Notes: a model not told the origin generated them from the sequence alone. A DNA stretch of 64,000 nt from Pedobacter sp. (GCF_031119335.1 NZ_JAVHXT010000005.1:124001-188000), one strand, 5' to 3'. Positions 10,501 through 18,724 are shown, numbered from the stretch's first letter. Program-made: numbers and translations.

Positions 10501-11302
10501 CAGATACGTTTTGTACAGATACTCCAGCCGCCTGACCTTCAAGCATTCTTGAAATATCTGGGACACCACTTCGCTCAGCATCTTTAGCACTAATTTTTGT
10601 GGTGGCTCCAGTAAATAGCTTTCTATCTAAATTTTGGTAACCAGTAGAAACGATATTTACTTCTTTCAATTGAGATGCGTCTTCCTCGATTGACACATCA
10701 ATTCTAGTTCTGCCATTAACAGCAATCTCTACTGTCTTATGTCCAATATATCTAAACAGCAAAACAGCATCCTCAGGTGCTGTAATTTGGTATTCTCCTT
10801 TTTCATTGGTTACGACAGTAGTAGTAGTTCCCTTTATAGTAATGCTAACACCCGGCATCGGTTGTCCATCGCCCTTACTCTTTACTACACCGGTTACTTT
10901 AACTGCAACGAAATAATCAACAATTCTTTCGATAAAAGATTTCTCCTTTGGCTTAATCAAGATGGTTTTGTCTTCGATCGCATAGGTAAGATCCTTTCCA
11001 GAAAGAATTTTCTCCATTACCTGCTCTACTTGAGCGTTGGTAAAACCTGCATTTACAATGGTATTGCTCTGCATCTTGTTTGTAGATAGCAATACATCAT
11101 AACCTGCCTGTCTTTTTATTTCCTTAATGACTTTTTCGAGGGTTACCTTCTTTTCCTTGATAGTTACGAGCTGAGCAAAAGACGCAGCACTTACTTGAAC
11201 GAGGGAAACAAGCAATATTACTGTAACTAATTTCATGATGAGTAATAATTTTGGTAGGTAGCCAAAATGCCTACATAGAATTTTGGTATAATTTCTATAC
11301 AT
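7598..11302 (-). CDS. SusC/RagA family TonB-dependent transporter with STN domain
   Basis: A 1234-residue outer-membrane transporter. Domains in order: export signal (to about residue 44, ASFAQ); STN domain (about 48-115, VTIKEKKVTLEKVIKEIKR), which in this family contacts FecR-type anti-sigma factors; carboxypeptidase-regulatory-like beta domain (about 137-215, VTGVVKSKGDGQPMPGVSI); plug (about 220-365, with the signature ending MYGARAMNGVIVVTTKKG); and a long beta-barrel that ends in aromatic F (SIKASF). It pairs with SusD for TonB-powered import. The STN domain together with the upstream sigma/FecR genes predicts transport-coupled self-regulation. A shorter start at residue 23 (MKLVTVILL) would also leave a proper signal peptide. 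Confidence 0.94.
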   Translation of the reverse strand: MYRNYTKILCRHFGYLPKLLLIMKLVTVILLVSLVQVSAASFAQLVTIKEKKVTLEKVIKEIKRQAGYDVLLSTNKMQSNTIVNAGFTNAQVEQVMEKILSGKDLTYAIEDKTILIKPKEKSFIERIVDYFVAVKVTGVVKSKGDGQPMPGVSITIKGTTTTVVTNEKGEYQITAPEDAVLLFRYIGHKTVEIAVNGRTRIDVSIEEDASQLKEVNIVSTGYQNLDRKLFTGATTKISAKDAERSGVPDISRMLEGQAAGVSVQNVSGTFGAAPKIRVRGATSLSGDNKPLWVVDGIILEDVVNISNEALSTGDANTLLGSSVAGLNPDDIESFNILKDAAATAMYGARAMNGVIVVTTKKGKNTEGRASVNYSGTFTTYLRPSYSNFDIMNSAEQMSVLLEMENKGYLNHAAMANASTGGIFSKMYNLMYDYDEASDSFALKNTTQDRLNFLERYAKANTNWFDVLFKNSLLQEHSISATSGTAKSQSYFSTSYTSDNGQTLGDNVKRFTGNVRHTVKFSDRLSMELLMNGSIRDQRAPGTLTRQSDPVFGSYSRDFDINPYSYALNTSRLITPYDENGNLEYFMRNYAPFNILNELNSNYMQLGLLDIKVQGGIKYELLPRLTYSVDGAYRYAASERNHYALENSNMVSAFRANGTSVINDNNNYLYNDPDFPNEPNFVILPEGGFYNTTINNIKNYYFRQNLEYDKAFTDKHRFNAFGSMEVRYTDRQNAEYDGIGYQFDNGGLVNPNYRYFKKMIEAGDPYFSMFYTKERNVAFMSRLAYSYDGRYSLNTTFRYDGSNRMGATSNVRWLPTWNVSGAWNLDQEKFYPKNKYLSSARFRGTYGLVANMGNASNSTTLYYNRITYRPYENEKETATYISSLANRELTWEKLYELNIGTDLGMFNDKINITMDYYKRDIFDLLGNMKTSGVGGQNTKYANYGKMRAQGFEFTIAGNPVNVPKGFKWRTQLNFARNTNEVTELEVNPNIWSLVRAEGAPMKGYAQRGLFSVIFDGLDPQNGYPTFIGTDGSRNEPYIYFQNTTDIQYLKYHGPVDPTFTGGFYNQFSYKGFTLSTLFTFATGNYVRLQPTYSVSYTDLNSMSKELVNRWVFPGDEKYTNIPAVLDAFTLTNRIYRVNGNTTDARYAYNAYNYSDQRVAKGDFVRLKNVSLSYQIPQKIASKLKMSNAQISLVGNNVALLYADSKLNGADPEFFNNGGVAMPIPRQYTLSIKASF

Positions 11303-11429
11303 TTGATAGTCTGTTTTTTATGCGCAAACTTTTAACTGAGTATAAACAGTTAAATTTTGCTGTTAAAATCCAATAAATTGATTCCTAGAGATATGCCAAT
11401 ATTTTAGGAATTTGATGAAACAGATACAT

Positions 11430-11462
11430 AAAAAAGGGGGTGTTGCGAGCACCTCTTTTTTT
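11430..11462 (-). terminator. Terminator between fecR and susC
   Basis: A GGTG/CACC-centred hairpin with A7/T6 arms lies in the 264-base gap (11303-11566) between the anti-sigma gene and susC. It would stop the sigma-fecR transcript and leave susC to its own promoter. In the same gap a 7-base inverted repeat (ATTCCTA at 11381-11387 with 11405-11411) lies closer to susC and might be a control site. No TAnnTTTG promoter is visible before susC, which fits ECF-sigma control. Confidence 0.6.
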
Positions 11463-11566
11463 GTATTCAAATAAAGCGAGGGAATTAAGTTTGTTGATTT
11501 CTTTTCATAATAAATAAGTTTGTTGGTTTTTGTTGTTTTTATTTTTTTGAGAGTTTGGTCAGAACC

Positions 11567-12787
11567 CTAATTGTTATCTTCTTTATAAACAGTGATTTTA
11601 TTTTTATCCACTTCAAATCTTACTTCTCCAGTTTGTTCAAATTTTCTTAAAACTCTCGAAACGTTTTCAAAACGACTGATACTTCCGTAGTAAGTAACTT
11701 CTCTAGCATCGGCATTAGCATAGACTATTTGTACATTGTACCATCTGGCTATTTTTCTCATGATACTTTCTTGTTTTTCATTATTGAACATAAAGTATCC
11801 ATTCTTCCAAGCAATAGCTTCGTCTACATCAACCTCTTTGACATTAAAGGCATCGGCCAATAATATCGATTGTTGTCCTGGTTTTAGGAATTCGCTAGTA
11901 CCAGGATCTTTTCGCCATGTACTCACTTTAACACTTCCCTCTAACAACGTAGTCTTAACAGTACTTTCATCTGAGTAGGCATTAATATTAAATTGTGTGC
12001 CTAGAACTTCTACCTCTTGTTTTACTGTTTTAACAACAAAAGGATGAAGTTCATCTTTTGCTACTTCAAAATAAGCCTCTCCTTTCAGCTCAACTATTCG
12101 CTTTTGTCCTTCGCTAAAAGCAAGCGGATAGGTTAGAGAAGATGCGGCATTTAACCACACCAAAGAACCATCTGGCAATTTTACCTGCCACATACCCCCT
12201 TTGGGGGTTTCTATAGTATTAAAAGCATTATTTAAACTCTTGCCAGCTTTGCCAATAGCAACCTCAGACACTGTATAGATTAACTGGCCATCTGATGTTT
12301 TAGTAATCGACAAACCTGCCTCTTTTGCTATAGCCCCATTATTTACATCCGTTAAGGAAATTTTACGGCCATCTGCCAGTACCAATACAGCTTTATTACC
12401 GCCGGGATTAGCATCAGAAGCGTAAGGTTTATTTAAACTACCAACTTGTCCTTTACTAGCAAAAAAATAGGTAATACTTGCAACACCAAGCAATACAATT
12501 GATGCAGCTGCCCAGCGAATTATAGTTCTTCTAAATTGAAGCATTTTAATAGGTGAAGATTTTGCTAATAAACGGCTTTCGAAATGTGCAATTGTAGATT
12601 TTTCATCAATGCGTTCTAGCACGGCAGACTTGGCAGAAAGAACCCACAACCTCTCCATCTCCATAAAGAAGTTATTATTTTCTTTCGACTGATTTCGGTA
12701 TTTTTCAATCTGTGCTTTACAATCCAAATCTTCAGGATTGTTCAAATACCTTGAAATTAGCGACAATATTTCTGGGTTGTCGGCCAT
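11567..12787 (-). CDS. FecR family anti-sigma factor
   Basis: A 406-residue inner-membrane regulator. The cytoplasmic N-terminal 85 residues (sigma-binding) are followed by one membrane segment at about 86-108 (IIRWAAASIVLLGVASITYFFAS). The periplasmic FecR domain has the signature NTIETPKGGMWQVKLPDGS at about 190-210 and LKGEAYFEVAKD. A C-terminal DUF4974-like domain (about 335-400) includes WYNVQIVY. By family knowledge it holds the ECF sigma factor until the STN domain of the loaded transporter signals. It lies 69 bases after the sigma gene and upstream of susC, the standard order. Confidence 0.92.
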   Translation of the reverse strand: MADNPEILSLISRYLNNPEDLDCKAQIEKYRNQSKENNNFFMEMERLWVLSAKSAVLERIDEKSTIAHFESRLLAKSSPIKMLQFRRTIIRWAAASIVLLGVASITYFFASKGQVGSLNKPYASDANPGGNKAVLVLADGRKISLTDVNNGAIAKEAGLSITKTSDGQLIYTVSEVAIGKAGKSLNNAFNTIETPKGGMWQVKLPDGSLVWLNAASSLTYPLAFSEGQKRIVELKGEAYFEVAKDELHPFVVKTVKQEVEVLGTQFNINAYSDESTVKTTLLEGSVKVSTWRKDPGTSEFLKPGQQSILLADAFNVKEVDVDEAIAWKNGYFMFNNEKQESIMRKIARWYNVQIVYANADAREVTYYGSISRFENVSRVLRKFEQTGEVRFEVDKNKITVYKEDNN

Positions 12788-12856
12788 TGTGTTTGTTTAG
12801 TTGTAATGCTAAGACAAACATCCCCTAAAAAACCCCTAATATTTTTTGCACTTTTT

Positions 12857-13453
12857 TTAAAAAAGAAATAAAATACTCAAAATACGAGAATTAGTCAATC
12901 CCGAAACATTAGCTTTTTTGGCGAGCATAGCCTCTTTTAAGATTTTAAGAGCATTTGCAATATGATTTTCTACCGTTTTTTCAGAAATATCTAGTGCGAC
13001 AGCTATTTCCCTATATTTTAATCGTTCAAATCTATTCAATTTAAATACTTCTCTACATTTTGTAGGTAGTTTTTCTATTTCACTAAACAATAATACGATT
13101 AATTCATTTTCCTCATCTAACTGTTCTAGATCTTGTTCTGAAAATGCTGTAGCCATTTTCTGATGGTGATGTTCCAAATTCTTCTGCCTATTTACGTAAT
13201 TAATAGACGAATTTATTACCGAACGATACAGGTATGATTTTAGCGACTGAATTTGATCTAGGTCAACTGAACGCTCCCAAATTTTCACGAAAACATCCTG
13301 TACAATCTCTTCGGCTACCTGAATATCCTTTACATATTTGTCACTTTCTAAAAGCAGCTTCTTAAAATATAGGGTATAGAAATTGGTAAAGGCCTCAGTA
13401 TGGCCCTTATCAATCATATTTTTAATGTTTTCTACTGTCCCTTTTCCCTTCAC
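12857..13453 (-). CDS. ECF RNA polymerase sigma factor, Bacteroidota type
   Basis: A 198-residue sigma-70 family ECF factor. Region 2 lies at about 20-85 (FTNFYTLYFKKLL, then AEEIVQDVFVKIWER). Region 4, with its helix-turn-helix, lies at about 130-180 (LPTKCREVFKLNRFERLKYREIA, then ISEKTVENHIANALKIL). This is the group that controls SusCD loci through FecR. The C-terminal tail (ILSILFLF) is unusually hydrophobic. It is the first gene of the uptake locus, so the sigma factor probably activates the susC operon. No clear promoter was found in the 104-base gap upstream. Confidence 0.93.
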   Translation of the reverse strand: MKGKGTVENIKNMIDKGHTEAFTNFYTLYFKKLLLESDKYVKDIQVAEEIVQDVFVKIWERSVDLDQIQSLKSYLYRSVINSSINYVNRQKNLEHHHQKMATAFSEQDLEQLDEENELIVLLFSEIEKLPTKCREVFKLNRFERLKYREIAVALDISEKTVENHIANALKILKEAMLAKKANVSGLTNSRILSILFLF

Positions 13454-13557
13454 TGCTAAATGTTTCTTGTGTTGTTAATTCTAAGATAAGAATTAGTAGG
13501 AATTACAGCACAGTTTTTTATACGAAAGCAGCAGAGATAGGAAAAATGTAGTGAAAC

Positions 13558-14106
13558 CTAATGTACGTAATATGGCGAAATCATTACATAAACAATCACT
13601 CCAGTAACAGCCACGTACAACCACATTGGAAATGCAATTTTAGCAATTTTCTTATGCTTATCGAAACGCTTTGAAAGTGCTTTCACGTAGGTAATTAATA
13701 CAAAAGGTATAATTATAATAGAAAGTAAGATATGAGTAACTAGAATAAAATAGTATACATACTTAATTGTTCCTTCACCGCCGAACTTAGTAGAATCAGA
13801 AGTCATGTGGTAGGCTACATACATTCCTAAAAACAGTACAGATAATGTGATAGCAAACTTCATCAAGTTCTCGTGCAAAGTACGTTTGCCGTTTTTGATA
13901 GCCCAAACTGCAACCACCAAAACAACAGCTGTTAAACCGTTTATAGTAGCATATATCGGGGGCAAGAAACTCAAGGGCTGTACATCATAACCCAATTTTC
14001 TTAAATTAACGCCAAAAAGCGCAGCTACAGCCAATGGAATTGCGATAGACAATATCCAAATCCATTTATTGTATTTTTGCTCTGTAGTATTTGTTAATTG
14101 TTGCAT
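13558..14106 (-). CDS. DUF420 membrane protein of the oxidase cluster
   Basis: An integral membrane protein of about 182 residues with five hydrophobic segments and a histidine-containing TM region (MYVAYHMTSDS, then LVTHILLSIIIIPF). This matches DUF420 proteins that sit beside cytochrome oxidase genes and are suspected to help oxidase assembly; the function is not proven. I start it at the ATG at 14106 (MQQLTNTTEQKYN) because the 12 residues before it (from 14142) look like untranslated leader. It is the last gene of the heme/oxidase run, about 50 bases after the SCO gene. Confidence 0.8.
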   Translation of the reverse strand: MQQLTNTTEQKYNKWIWILSIAIPLAVAALFGVNLRKLGYDVQPLSFLPPIYATINGLTAVVLVVAVWAIKNGKRTLHENLMKFAITLSVLFLGMYVAYHMTSDSTKFGGEGTIKYVYYFILVTHILLSIIIIPFVLITYVKALSKRFDKHKKIAKIAFPMWLYVAVTGVIVYVMISPYYVH

Positions 14107-14156
14107 TGTTTTATTGTTAAATTGTTGGATAATGTAAGTCAACTGTATACTGCCAA

Positions 14157-14873
14157 CTATCTACCGTCTCTAATGTTTCTCAATTCTTCGGCAATTAATA
14201 CCTTAATCTCATCGTCGAGCTTAGATAATGCCTCTTTACTTGCGGCGTCGTAAAAACCTCTGATCCGATGCTTACTATCTAACAATACAATCTTATTACT
14301 GTAAATAAATTTGCGCTCGCTAGCTGTGCTTTGGTCAACAGCGTCTAACAACAACGATTGCTTAACCAATTGATTGATTGTACTGGTATCTCCGCCTAAG
14401 ATATTCCACTTTGGGCATACCGCTTTCCAATTTTCGGCAAATGCTTTTAACGCCATTACATCATCTTTTGCATCTATACTGATACTAACTAAATGCAACA
14501 TTTGGTTCTTATGGTATTGCTTATCGAAACCTTGCATTGCTTTGAACGTTGCTGTAGCGCTACCAGAATTTACATTGCTGTAGAACAGATTAGCAACAAT
14601 AACTTTTCCTTTCCAACTATCTATAGTTAAACTGTCACCATGTTGATTAACAAGCTTAAAATCTTGCACTACATGATAAATGGTATCTGGCACCTGCTTG
14701 CCTCTTACCGAATGAAAGGTAGATGCTACTTGCTTGGGACCAAAAATAGCCAAAGGCTTATATCTATTCTTGCCTTGATCCTGAAGTAAATAATATAAAA
14801 ATCCTGGCATCACTAATATGGCTGCCAGGATTAATATGGTTGAAATCTTCTTTTTATTAGAACTTGCGTTCAT
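14157..14873 (-). CDS. SCO1/SenC family protein lacking the CxxxC copper site
   Basis: A 238-residue thioredoxin-fold protein with one N-terminal membrane anchor (about 10-30). The fold is recognisable from DFKLVNQHGDSLTI, KGKVIVANLFY, VSISIDAKDD and the late strand KIVLLDSKHRIRGFYD. Normal SCO proteins bind copper with CxxxC after the FF/FY strand and with a histidine near the KIVLLD strand. Here the CxxxC region reads FYSNVNSGSA (about 97-106) with no cysteine, and the histidine position is Tyr191 (KFIYSNK). Its only cysteine is in AVCPKW. It may be a chaperone without metal function, or a decayed one. It sits 2 bases downstream of the subunit IV gene. Confidence 0.8.
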   Translation of the reverse strand: MNASSNKKKISTILILAAILVMPGFLYYLLQDQGKNRYKPLAIFGPKQVASTFHSVRGKQVPDTIYHVVQDFKLVNQHGDSLTIDSWKGKVIVANLFYSNVNSGSATATFKAMQGFDKQYHKNQMLHLVSISIDAKDDVMALKAFAENWKAVCPKWNILGGDTSTINQLVKQSLLLDAVDQSTASERKFIYSNKIVLLDSKHRIRGFYDAASKEALSKLDDEIKVLIAEELRNIRDGR

Positions 14874-14875
14874 TA

Positions 14876-15256
14876 TTATTTATTTGGATATACCGGATGT
14901 TGCTGAAAGTGATCTAGTAAATAACCGCCTTCAATAAGCATTAATACGATGAAATAAATAATGAATATAAAAACTACTGAGCAACTAATAATAAAGCTCT
15001 TCTTTTCAAATTTTAAGTGCATGAAAAACGCAACGATGTAATAAGCTTTAATAAGCGTTAGTACAATGTAAAACGCGTATAAAGCAGCGCCTTTTTCAAC
15101 GATATTCCAGTGGTGTACAAAACCCAGAGCTACCAAAAACTCTACGGCTGTAATAGCTAAAAGGATACCAAATACTTGCCAAATGCGCTTTACTCCCATG
15201 CCTTCGCCGTGAGCGTGTGCATCGTGAGAATCTAATGTATGATCGTGATGTGCCAT
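14876..15256 (-). CDS. Cytochrome c oxidase subunit IV
   Basis: A 126-residue protein with a His/Asp-rich N-terminus (AHHDHTLDSHDAHAHGEG) and three membrane helices (about 25-45, 58-80 and 88-110). Size, topology and position after subunit III match the CyoD/CtaF-type subunit IV of heme-copper oxidases in Bacteroidota. It stabilises the core complex rather than carrying a cofactor. It is part of the ctaA-to-DUF420 run and has close spacing on both sides (28 and 2 bases). Confidence 0.87.
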   Translation of the reverse strand: MAHHDHTLDSHDAHAHGEGMGVKRIWQVFGILLAITAVEFLVALGFVHHWNIVEKGAALYAFYIVLTLIKAYYIVAFFMHLKFEKKSFIISCSVVFIFIIYFIVLMLIEGGYLLDHFQQHPVYPNK

Positions 15257-15284
15257 TATCTTAATAAATTTTATCTGTCTGAAA

Positions 15285-16019
15285 TTATATTAGGTAGAAG
15301 AAGGTAAATACGAATACCCATACTAAATCTACAAAGTGCCAATAAAGACCAACTTTTTCAATCATTAAATATGATCCTCTCTTTTCGAAAGTATTATTTA
15401 ATACCATACATAAAATGATGATATTTAAAATGATACCAACCGTTACGTGGAAACCGTGGAAACCCGTAATAGTAAAGAACAAGTTAGAAAACTGCAATGC
15501 CGCCGTGTAAGAAATATCATTAGTAAAATATGGTTGCAAAGCAGCAGAAATGGCAGCTGGGTCTGTTAAACCTGTAGCAGGGTTTTGACCAAACCAAAAA
15601 CCTAAATGGTGTAAGTGGGTCCATTCTAAAGCCTGACAGCCAACGAAAGCGATACCGCCTAAGATTGTCCAAACCATCCATTTAACAACTTCTTTCTTAG
15701 CATTACGATGACCGGCTTCTACGGCTAATACCATGGTAACAGAAGACATAATTAAAATGAAGGTCATGATACCTACGAACACTAAAGGTTGTCCGTGATC
15801 TGCAATACCAGGAATTGATTGGAATATTTTATCTGCGTCGATCCATGTAGGCTGTGCAAATTTCTGAGCTCCGTAATAGATCAAAAATGATGAAAACGTA
15901 AATGCGTCTGACACCAAGAAAAACCACATCATTATTTTGCCATACTCTATTGACCATGGTTCGCGACCACCAGCCCAACGTGTGGTTTTAACTTCGTCTA
16001 ATTTCGATAATGAATCCAT
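15285..16019 (-). CDS. ctaE: Cytochrome c oxidase subunit III (first paralogue transcribed second)
   Basis: A 244-residue, multi-helix subunit III. The family traits are visible: WFFLVSDAFTFSSFLIYY near the N-terminus, ALEWTHLHHLG, the signature ITGFHGFHVTVGIILN, and the final helix YWHFVDLVWVFVFTFFYLI. Subunit III binds lipid and supports proton uptake by subunit I. Here it directly follows a second subunit III-like gene (16051-16632), a tandem arrangement common in Bacteroidota oxidase clusters. This copy is the more canonical in length and motifs. Confidence 0.92.
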   Translation of the reverse strand: MDSLSKLDEVKTTRWAGGREPWSIEYGKIMMWFFLVSDAFTFSSFLIYYGAQKFAQPTWIDADKIFQSIPGIADHGQPLVFVGIMTFILIMSSVTMVLAVEAGHRNAKKEVVKWMVWTILGGIAFVGCQALEWTHLHHLGFWFGQNPATGLTDPAAISAALQPYFTNDISYTAALQFSNLFFTITGFHGFHVTVGIILNIIILCMVLNNTFEKRGSYLMIEKVGLYWHFVDLVWVFVFTFFYLI

Positions 16020-16050
16020 TTAATAATTAGTATAATAGTTTGTTAAAAAA

Positions 16051-16632
16051 TTAACTGTTCAAAAGTAAAAAAACATATAGATAAATCCATAAGATATCTA
16101 TAAAATGCCAAAAAATAGAGGCAATATCTTGTTTAAACTCCGCTACTTCTTGCGAAACTTGTTTATAGCTACCAGCTATACTGTTGATTATGAAACCTAA
16201 ACCTCCAACAATGTGCAATAAGTGAAATCCAGAAACTACATAGATCATAGAAATAGCGGCATTATTATTTACCAAATTGGCACGTGTTTGCACCAAACTA
16301 TCCCAACCTAAATACTGTAAAACACCAAAAGCAACACCTAAAATAAAGGTTATCCATAAAAACTGTCGTTGTCTACTTCTATTACCTTGCTTTAGCGACC
16401 TAGCTGCTAGAAATAAAAAAACACTACTAGCTATTAAAACTATGGTACTGTAGGTAAAATACTGAGGCAATACTAAACCGTGCCCTTTACCTTTAGATGC
16501 CATAAAAACCAGGTAATAACTGGTCCAACCACCAAACATGATTGTCGATGAAACCACAAAAAGCCAAACTAAAAACTTTTTGGATTTAAAGCCTATTGTA
16601 ATTTCCTCTTGTTGTTGTATTGTACTCACCAT
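16051..16632 (-). CDS. Second cytochrome c oxidase subunit III-like protein
   Basis: A 193-residue, five-helix relative of subunit III. It keeps the signature VSGFHLLHIVGGLGFI (about 130-147) and the ending FWHFIDILWIYLYVFLLL, but it is about 50 residues shorter than the neighbouring ctaE. It begins 2 bases after the heme O synthase gene. It is probably a bona fide oxidase subunit or an assembly variant in the tandem pair; which of the two enters the final complex cannot be told from the sequence. Confidence 0.88.
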   Translation of the reverse strand: MVSTIQQQEEITIGFKSKKFLVWLFVVSSTIMFGGWTSYYLVFMASKGKGHGLVLPQYFTYSTIVLIASSVFLFLAARSLKQGNRSRQRQFLWITFILGVAFGVLQYLGWDSLVQTRANLVNNNAAISMIYVVSGFHLLHIVGGLGFIINSIAGSYKQVSQEVAEFKQDIASIFWHFIDILWIYLYVFLLLNS

Positions 16633-16634
16633 CT

Positions 16635-17555
16635 TTAAACTACTAAATCAAACAATAAAATTAACTGCACCAAAGGGATGTAGAAAAATGAACAGAACAT
16701 CACCTTTCTGGCACTTGGCAAATCCATCTTTACCATTAACTGATAGGCATACCAAGCGAATATCAAACCTAATACTACAGATACAGCCCCTATATAATAT
16801 CCACCAAAACCATAAAAGTTAGGTAGTAAACTTACTGGAATTAAAACTAGCGTACTTACGAAAGTAATTACTGCACTTGTTTTATCTCTTTTCTTTGTAG
16901 GTAACAACCTGAAACCCGCTTTGCTGTAATCATCGTCCAAAACCCAAGCAATTGACCAAAAATGTGGGAATTGCCATACAAATTGGATTAAGAACAAGAT
17001 CAATGCAATCTGCAAATCTATCTGCGGACTATCCTTCGGTAACACGAATTGGATACCTTCGTTTCCTAAACCAGCAAAATAACCAATTAGTGGTGGTAAA
17101 GCCCCCGGAATTGCACCCACAAAAACTGCAATCGGCGATTTTCTCTTCAGCGGTGTATAAGCAAATGCATACAATAAGATAGAGAAAACTGAAAGCAAAC
17201 CCGTTTCCAAGTTTAACTTGCCTAATAACCAAGTACCAATAATCCCCATCACTAAACCAGAAACTAAACCTTGTCCTGTAGTCATTCTACCAGCTGGCAT
17301 AGGTCTATCCTTGGTTCTAGTCATCAACTTATCTAAATCGACTTCAATAATTTCGTTGAAGCAATTTGCAGCACCAGTAACTAAGAAACCTCCAACAATC
17401 AAAATCAACCAGTTCTGCCAGTTAATTCCATCAATCATATCTCTGGAAATTTGGATTTTCTGAGCCATCAAAAATGTAACAGATGCAGAAAATACAACCA
17501 AAAATGTTAGTCGGAATTTAATAAGTTTAGAAAAATCTGAAAAAAACTGTTTCAA
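16635..17555 (-). CDS. cyoE: Protoheme IX farnesyltransferase (heme O synthase)
   Basis: A 306-residue polytopic UbiA-family prenyltransferase. It transfers a farnesyl group to heme b to make heme O, the precursor of heme A. The first catalytic motif is NEIIEVDLDKLMTRTKDRPM (about 65-84), with the DxxxD-like acidic pair and the DRPMPAGR signature. The second acidic loop is DDDYSKAGFRLLP (about 205-218). Nine or so membrane helices surround them. It starts 10 bases after heme A synthase, so the two steps of heme A synthesis are co-expressed with the oxidase that needs it. Confidence 0.94.
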   Translation of the reverse strand: MKQFFSDFSKLIKFRLTFLVVFSASVTFLMAQKIQISRDMIDGINWQNWLILIVGGFLVTGAANCFNEIIEVDLDKLMTRTKDRPMPAGRMTTGQGLVSGLVMGIIGTWLLGKLNLETGLLSVFSILLYAFAYTPLKRKSPIAVFVGAIPGALPPLIGYFAGLGNEGIQFVLPKDSPQIDLQIALILFLIQFVWQFPHFWSIAWVLDDDYSKAGFRLLPTKKRDKTSAVITFVSTLVLIPVSLLPNFYGFGGYYIGAVSVVLGLIFAWYAYQLMVKMDLPSARKVMFCSFFYIPLVQLILLFDLVV

Positions 17556-17565
17556 TTTTTAATAT

Positions 17566-18627
17566 TTAAGCGGTTTTATAGGTTTTGGTTCTATAAACCA
17601 ACAAGTACAAATAATATTGCAGGCTAAACATAATTGTAGAGAACAAAATATGTATGGCTTGCGCATAAGGTGGTAAACCTAGGTATGATAACAAAAAGCC
17701 CGATGCTATCTGAACAATTAGTACAACCATTAAATAATTGGCAGTAACTAAAGGCATCGCCTTTCCGCTAAACCTGTCTATCACCATTTTGTAAACGATA
17801 AAATTGCTAATGCCTACCAAAATAGCCAGATCTCTATGGTAAGAAAACACGTCTCCTACTTTTCCAACCCACGTATTACGTCCGTTATATGATAGCGATT
17901 TCGCAATGCTATCTATTGCTTCCCTAACTTCAGTGCCTAAAACAATCTGAAAAATGGATATCGCTATTGTAAAAAACAAAAATCCCTTTAACCAAGCTAT
18001 GCGATACATAATTACTGTAGGCTCTTTGTGCAGCTGCTTCGCATAATTATAGGTGTAAATAGCTATGCCTAAAATTACCAGCGCCAAAAGCATGTGTATG
18101 GTAATTACCCATTGCGTTAAGTTGGTAGAAACTACTATTGAACCTAACCAAGCTTGGTAACCTACTACAATAATATTAAGCCAACTCAGTACTATAATTC
18201 GTTTCGCACTTTTTTTGTATGCAAAAGAAAAAATAGCTGTTAATAGTAAGAAAACACCAAGAATAGCTCCTGTAAGTCTATTTACATATTCGGTCCAAGT
18301 TTTTGCAGCGTTAAACTCTTCATGCACTAAAATAGACTTATCCTTTCTCAGGCTATCAGCCAATTTTTGCCTGCCCATACTTTCCAAGTACTTAGCAAAC
18401 TTCTCATTTTTCTTCTTTCTACCTTCTATGTATTTCGTTTCATAATCGGCAGGAAGTTGACTAGCGGAAGTTGGTGGAATGTACTGATCGAAACACTTAG
18501 GCCAATCTGGGCATCCCATACCTGAACCTGTACTACGAACAATACCTCCGGCCAAAATAACCACCAAAGTGGCAATAATGGTTATTAAATTAATTCTAAT
18601 AAATCTATTTGCAGATTTAGCAATCAT
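17566..18627 (-). CDS. ctaA: Heme A synthase, COX15/CtaA family
   Basis: A 353-residue, eight-helix membrane enzyme that oxidises heme O to heme A. The N-terminal helix is followed by GGIVRSTGSGMGCPDWPKCF with a conserved cysteine pair (GCPDWPKC). Histidine-bearing helices follow (EYVNRLTGAILGVF, VITIHMLLALVILG, and YHRDLAILVGISN plus QAIHILFSTIMFS in the second half). Between helices 1 and 2 is a charged insert (about 58-100, rich in Lys) typical of the Bacteroidota forms. It is the first gene after the terminator that follows ctaD, so it heads its own transcript. Confidence 0.93.
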   Translation of the reverse strand: MIAKSANRFIRINLITIIATLVVILAGGIVRSTGSGMGCPDWPKCFDQYIPPTSASQLPADYETKYIEGRKKKNEKFAKYLESMGRQKLADSLRKDKSILVHEEFNAAKTWTEYVNRLTGAILGVFLLLTAIFSFAYKKSAKRIIVLSWLNIIVVGYQAWLGSIVVSTNLTQWVITIHMLLALVILGIAIYTYNYAKQLHKEPTVIMYRIAWLKGFLFFTIAISIFQIVLGTEVREAIDSIAKSLSYNGRNTWVGKVGDVFSYHRDLAILVGISNFIVYKMVIDRFSGKAMPLVTANYLMVVLIVQIASGFLLSYLGLPPYAQAIHILFSTIMFSLQYYLYLLVYRTKTYKTA

Positions 18628-18649
18628 TGATATGTGATAGATTTATAAA

Positions 18650-18693
18650 AATAAGGTACCTGTAAGTGTTTAAACAATTGCAGGTACCTTATT
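18650..18693 (-). terminator. Terminator between ctaD and ctaA
   Basis: A perfect 13-base inverted repeat (AATAAGGTACCTG at 18650-18662 with its complement at 18681-18693) with an 18-base loop lies 31 bases past the ctaD stop. On the minus strand it is followed by TTTTTAT. It splits the respiratory block into actA-ctaD and ctaA-DUF420 transcripts, though read-through is possible. Confidence 0.75.
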
Positions 18694-18724
18694 ACATATT
18701 TTAGACAAAGTCTGTTACAGTACC

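Noticed and set aside
13476..13495. Terminator upstream of the sigma gene
   Set aside because: The stem TAATTCT/AGAATTA is only seven A/T-rich pairs and lacks a T-run.
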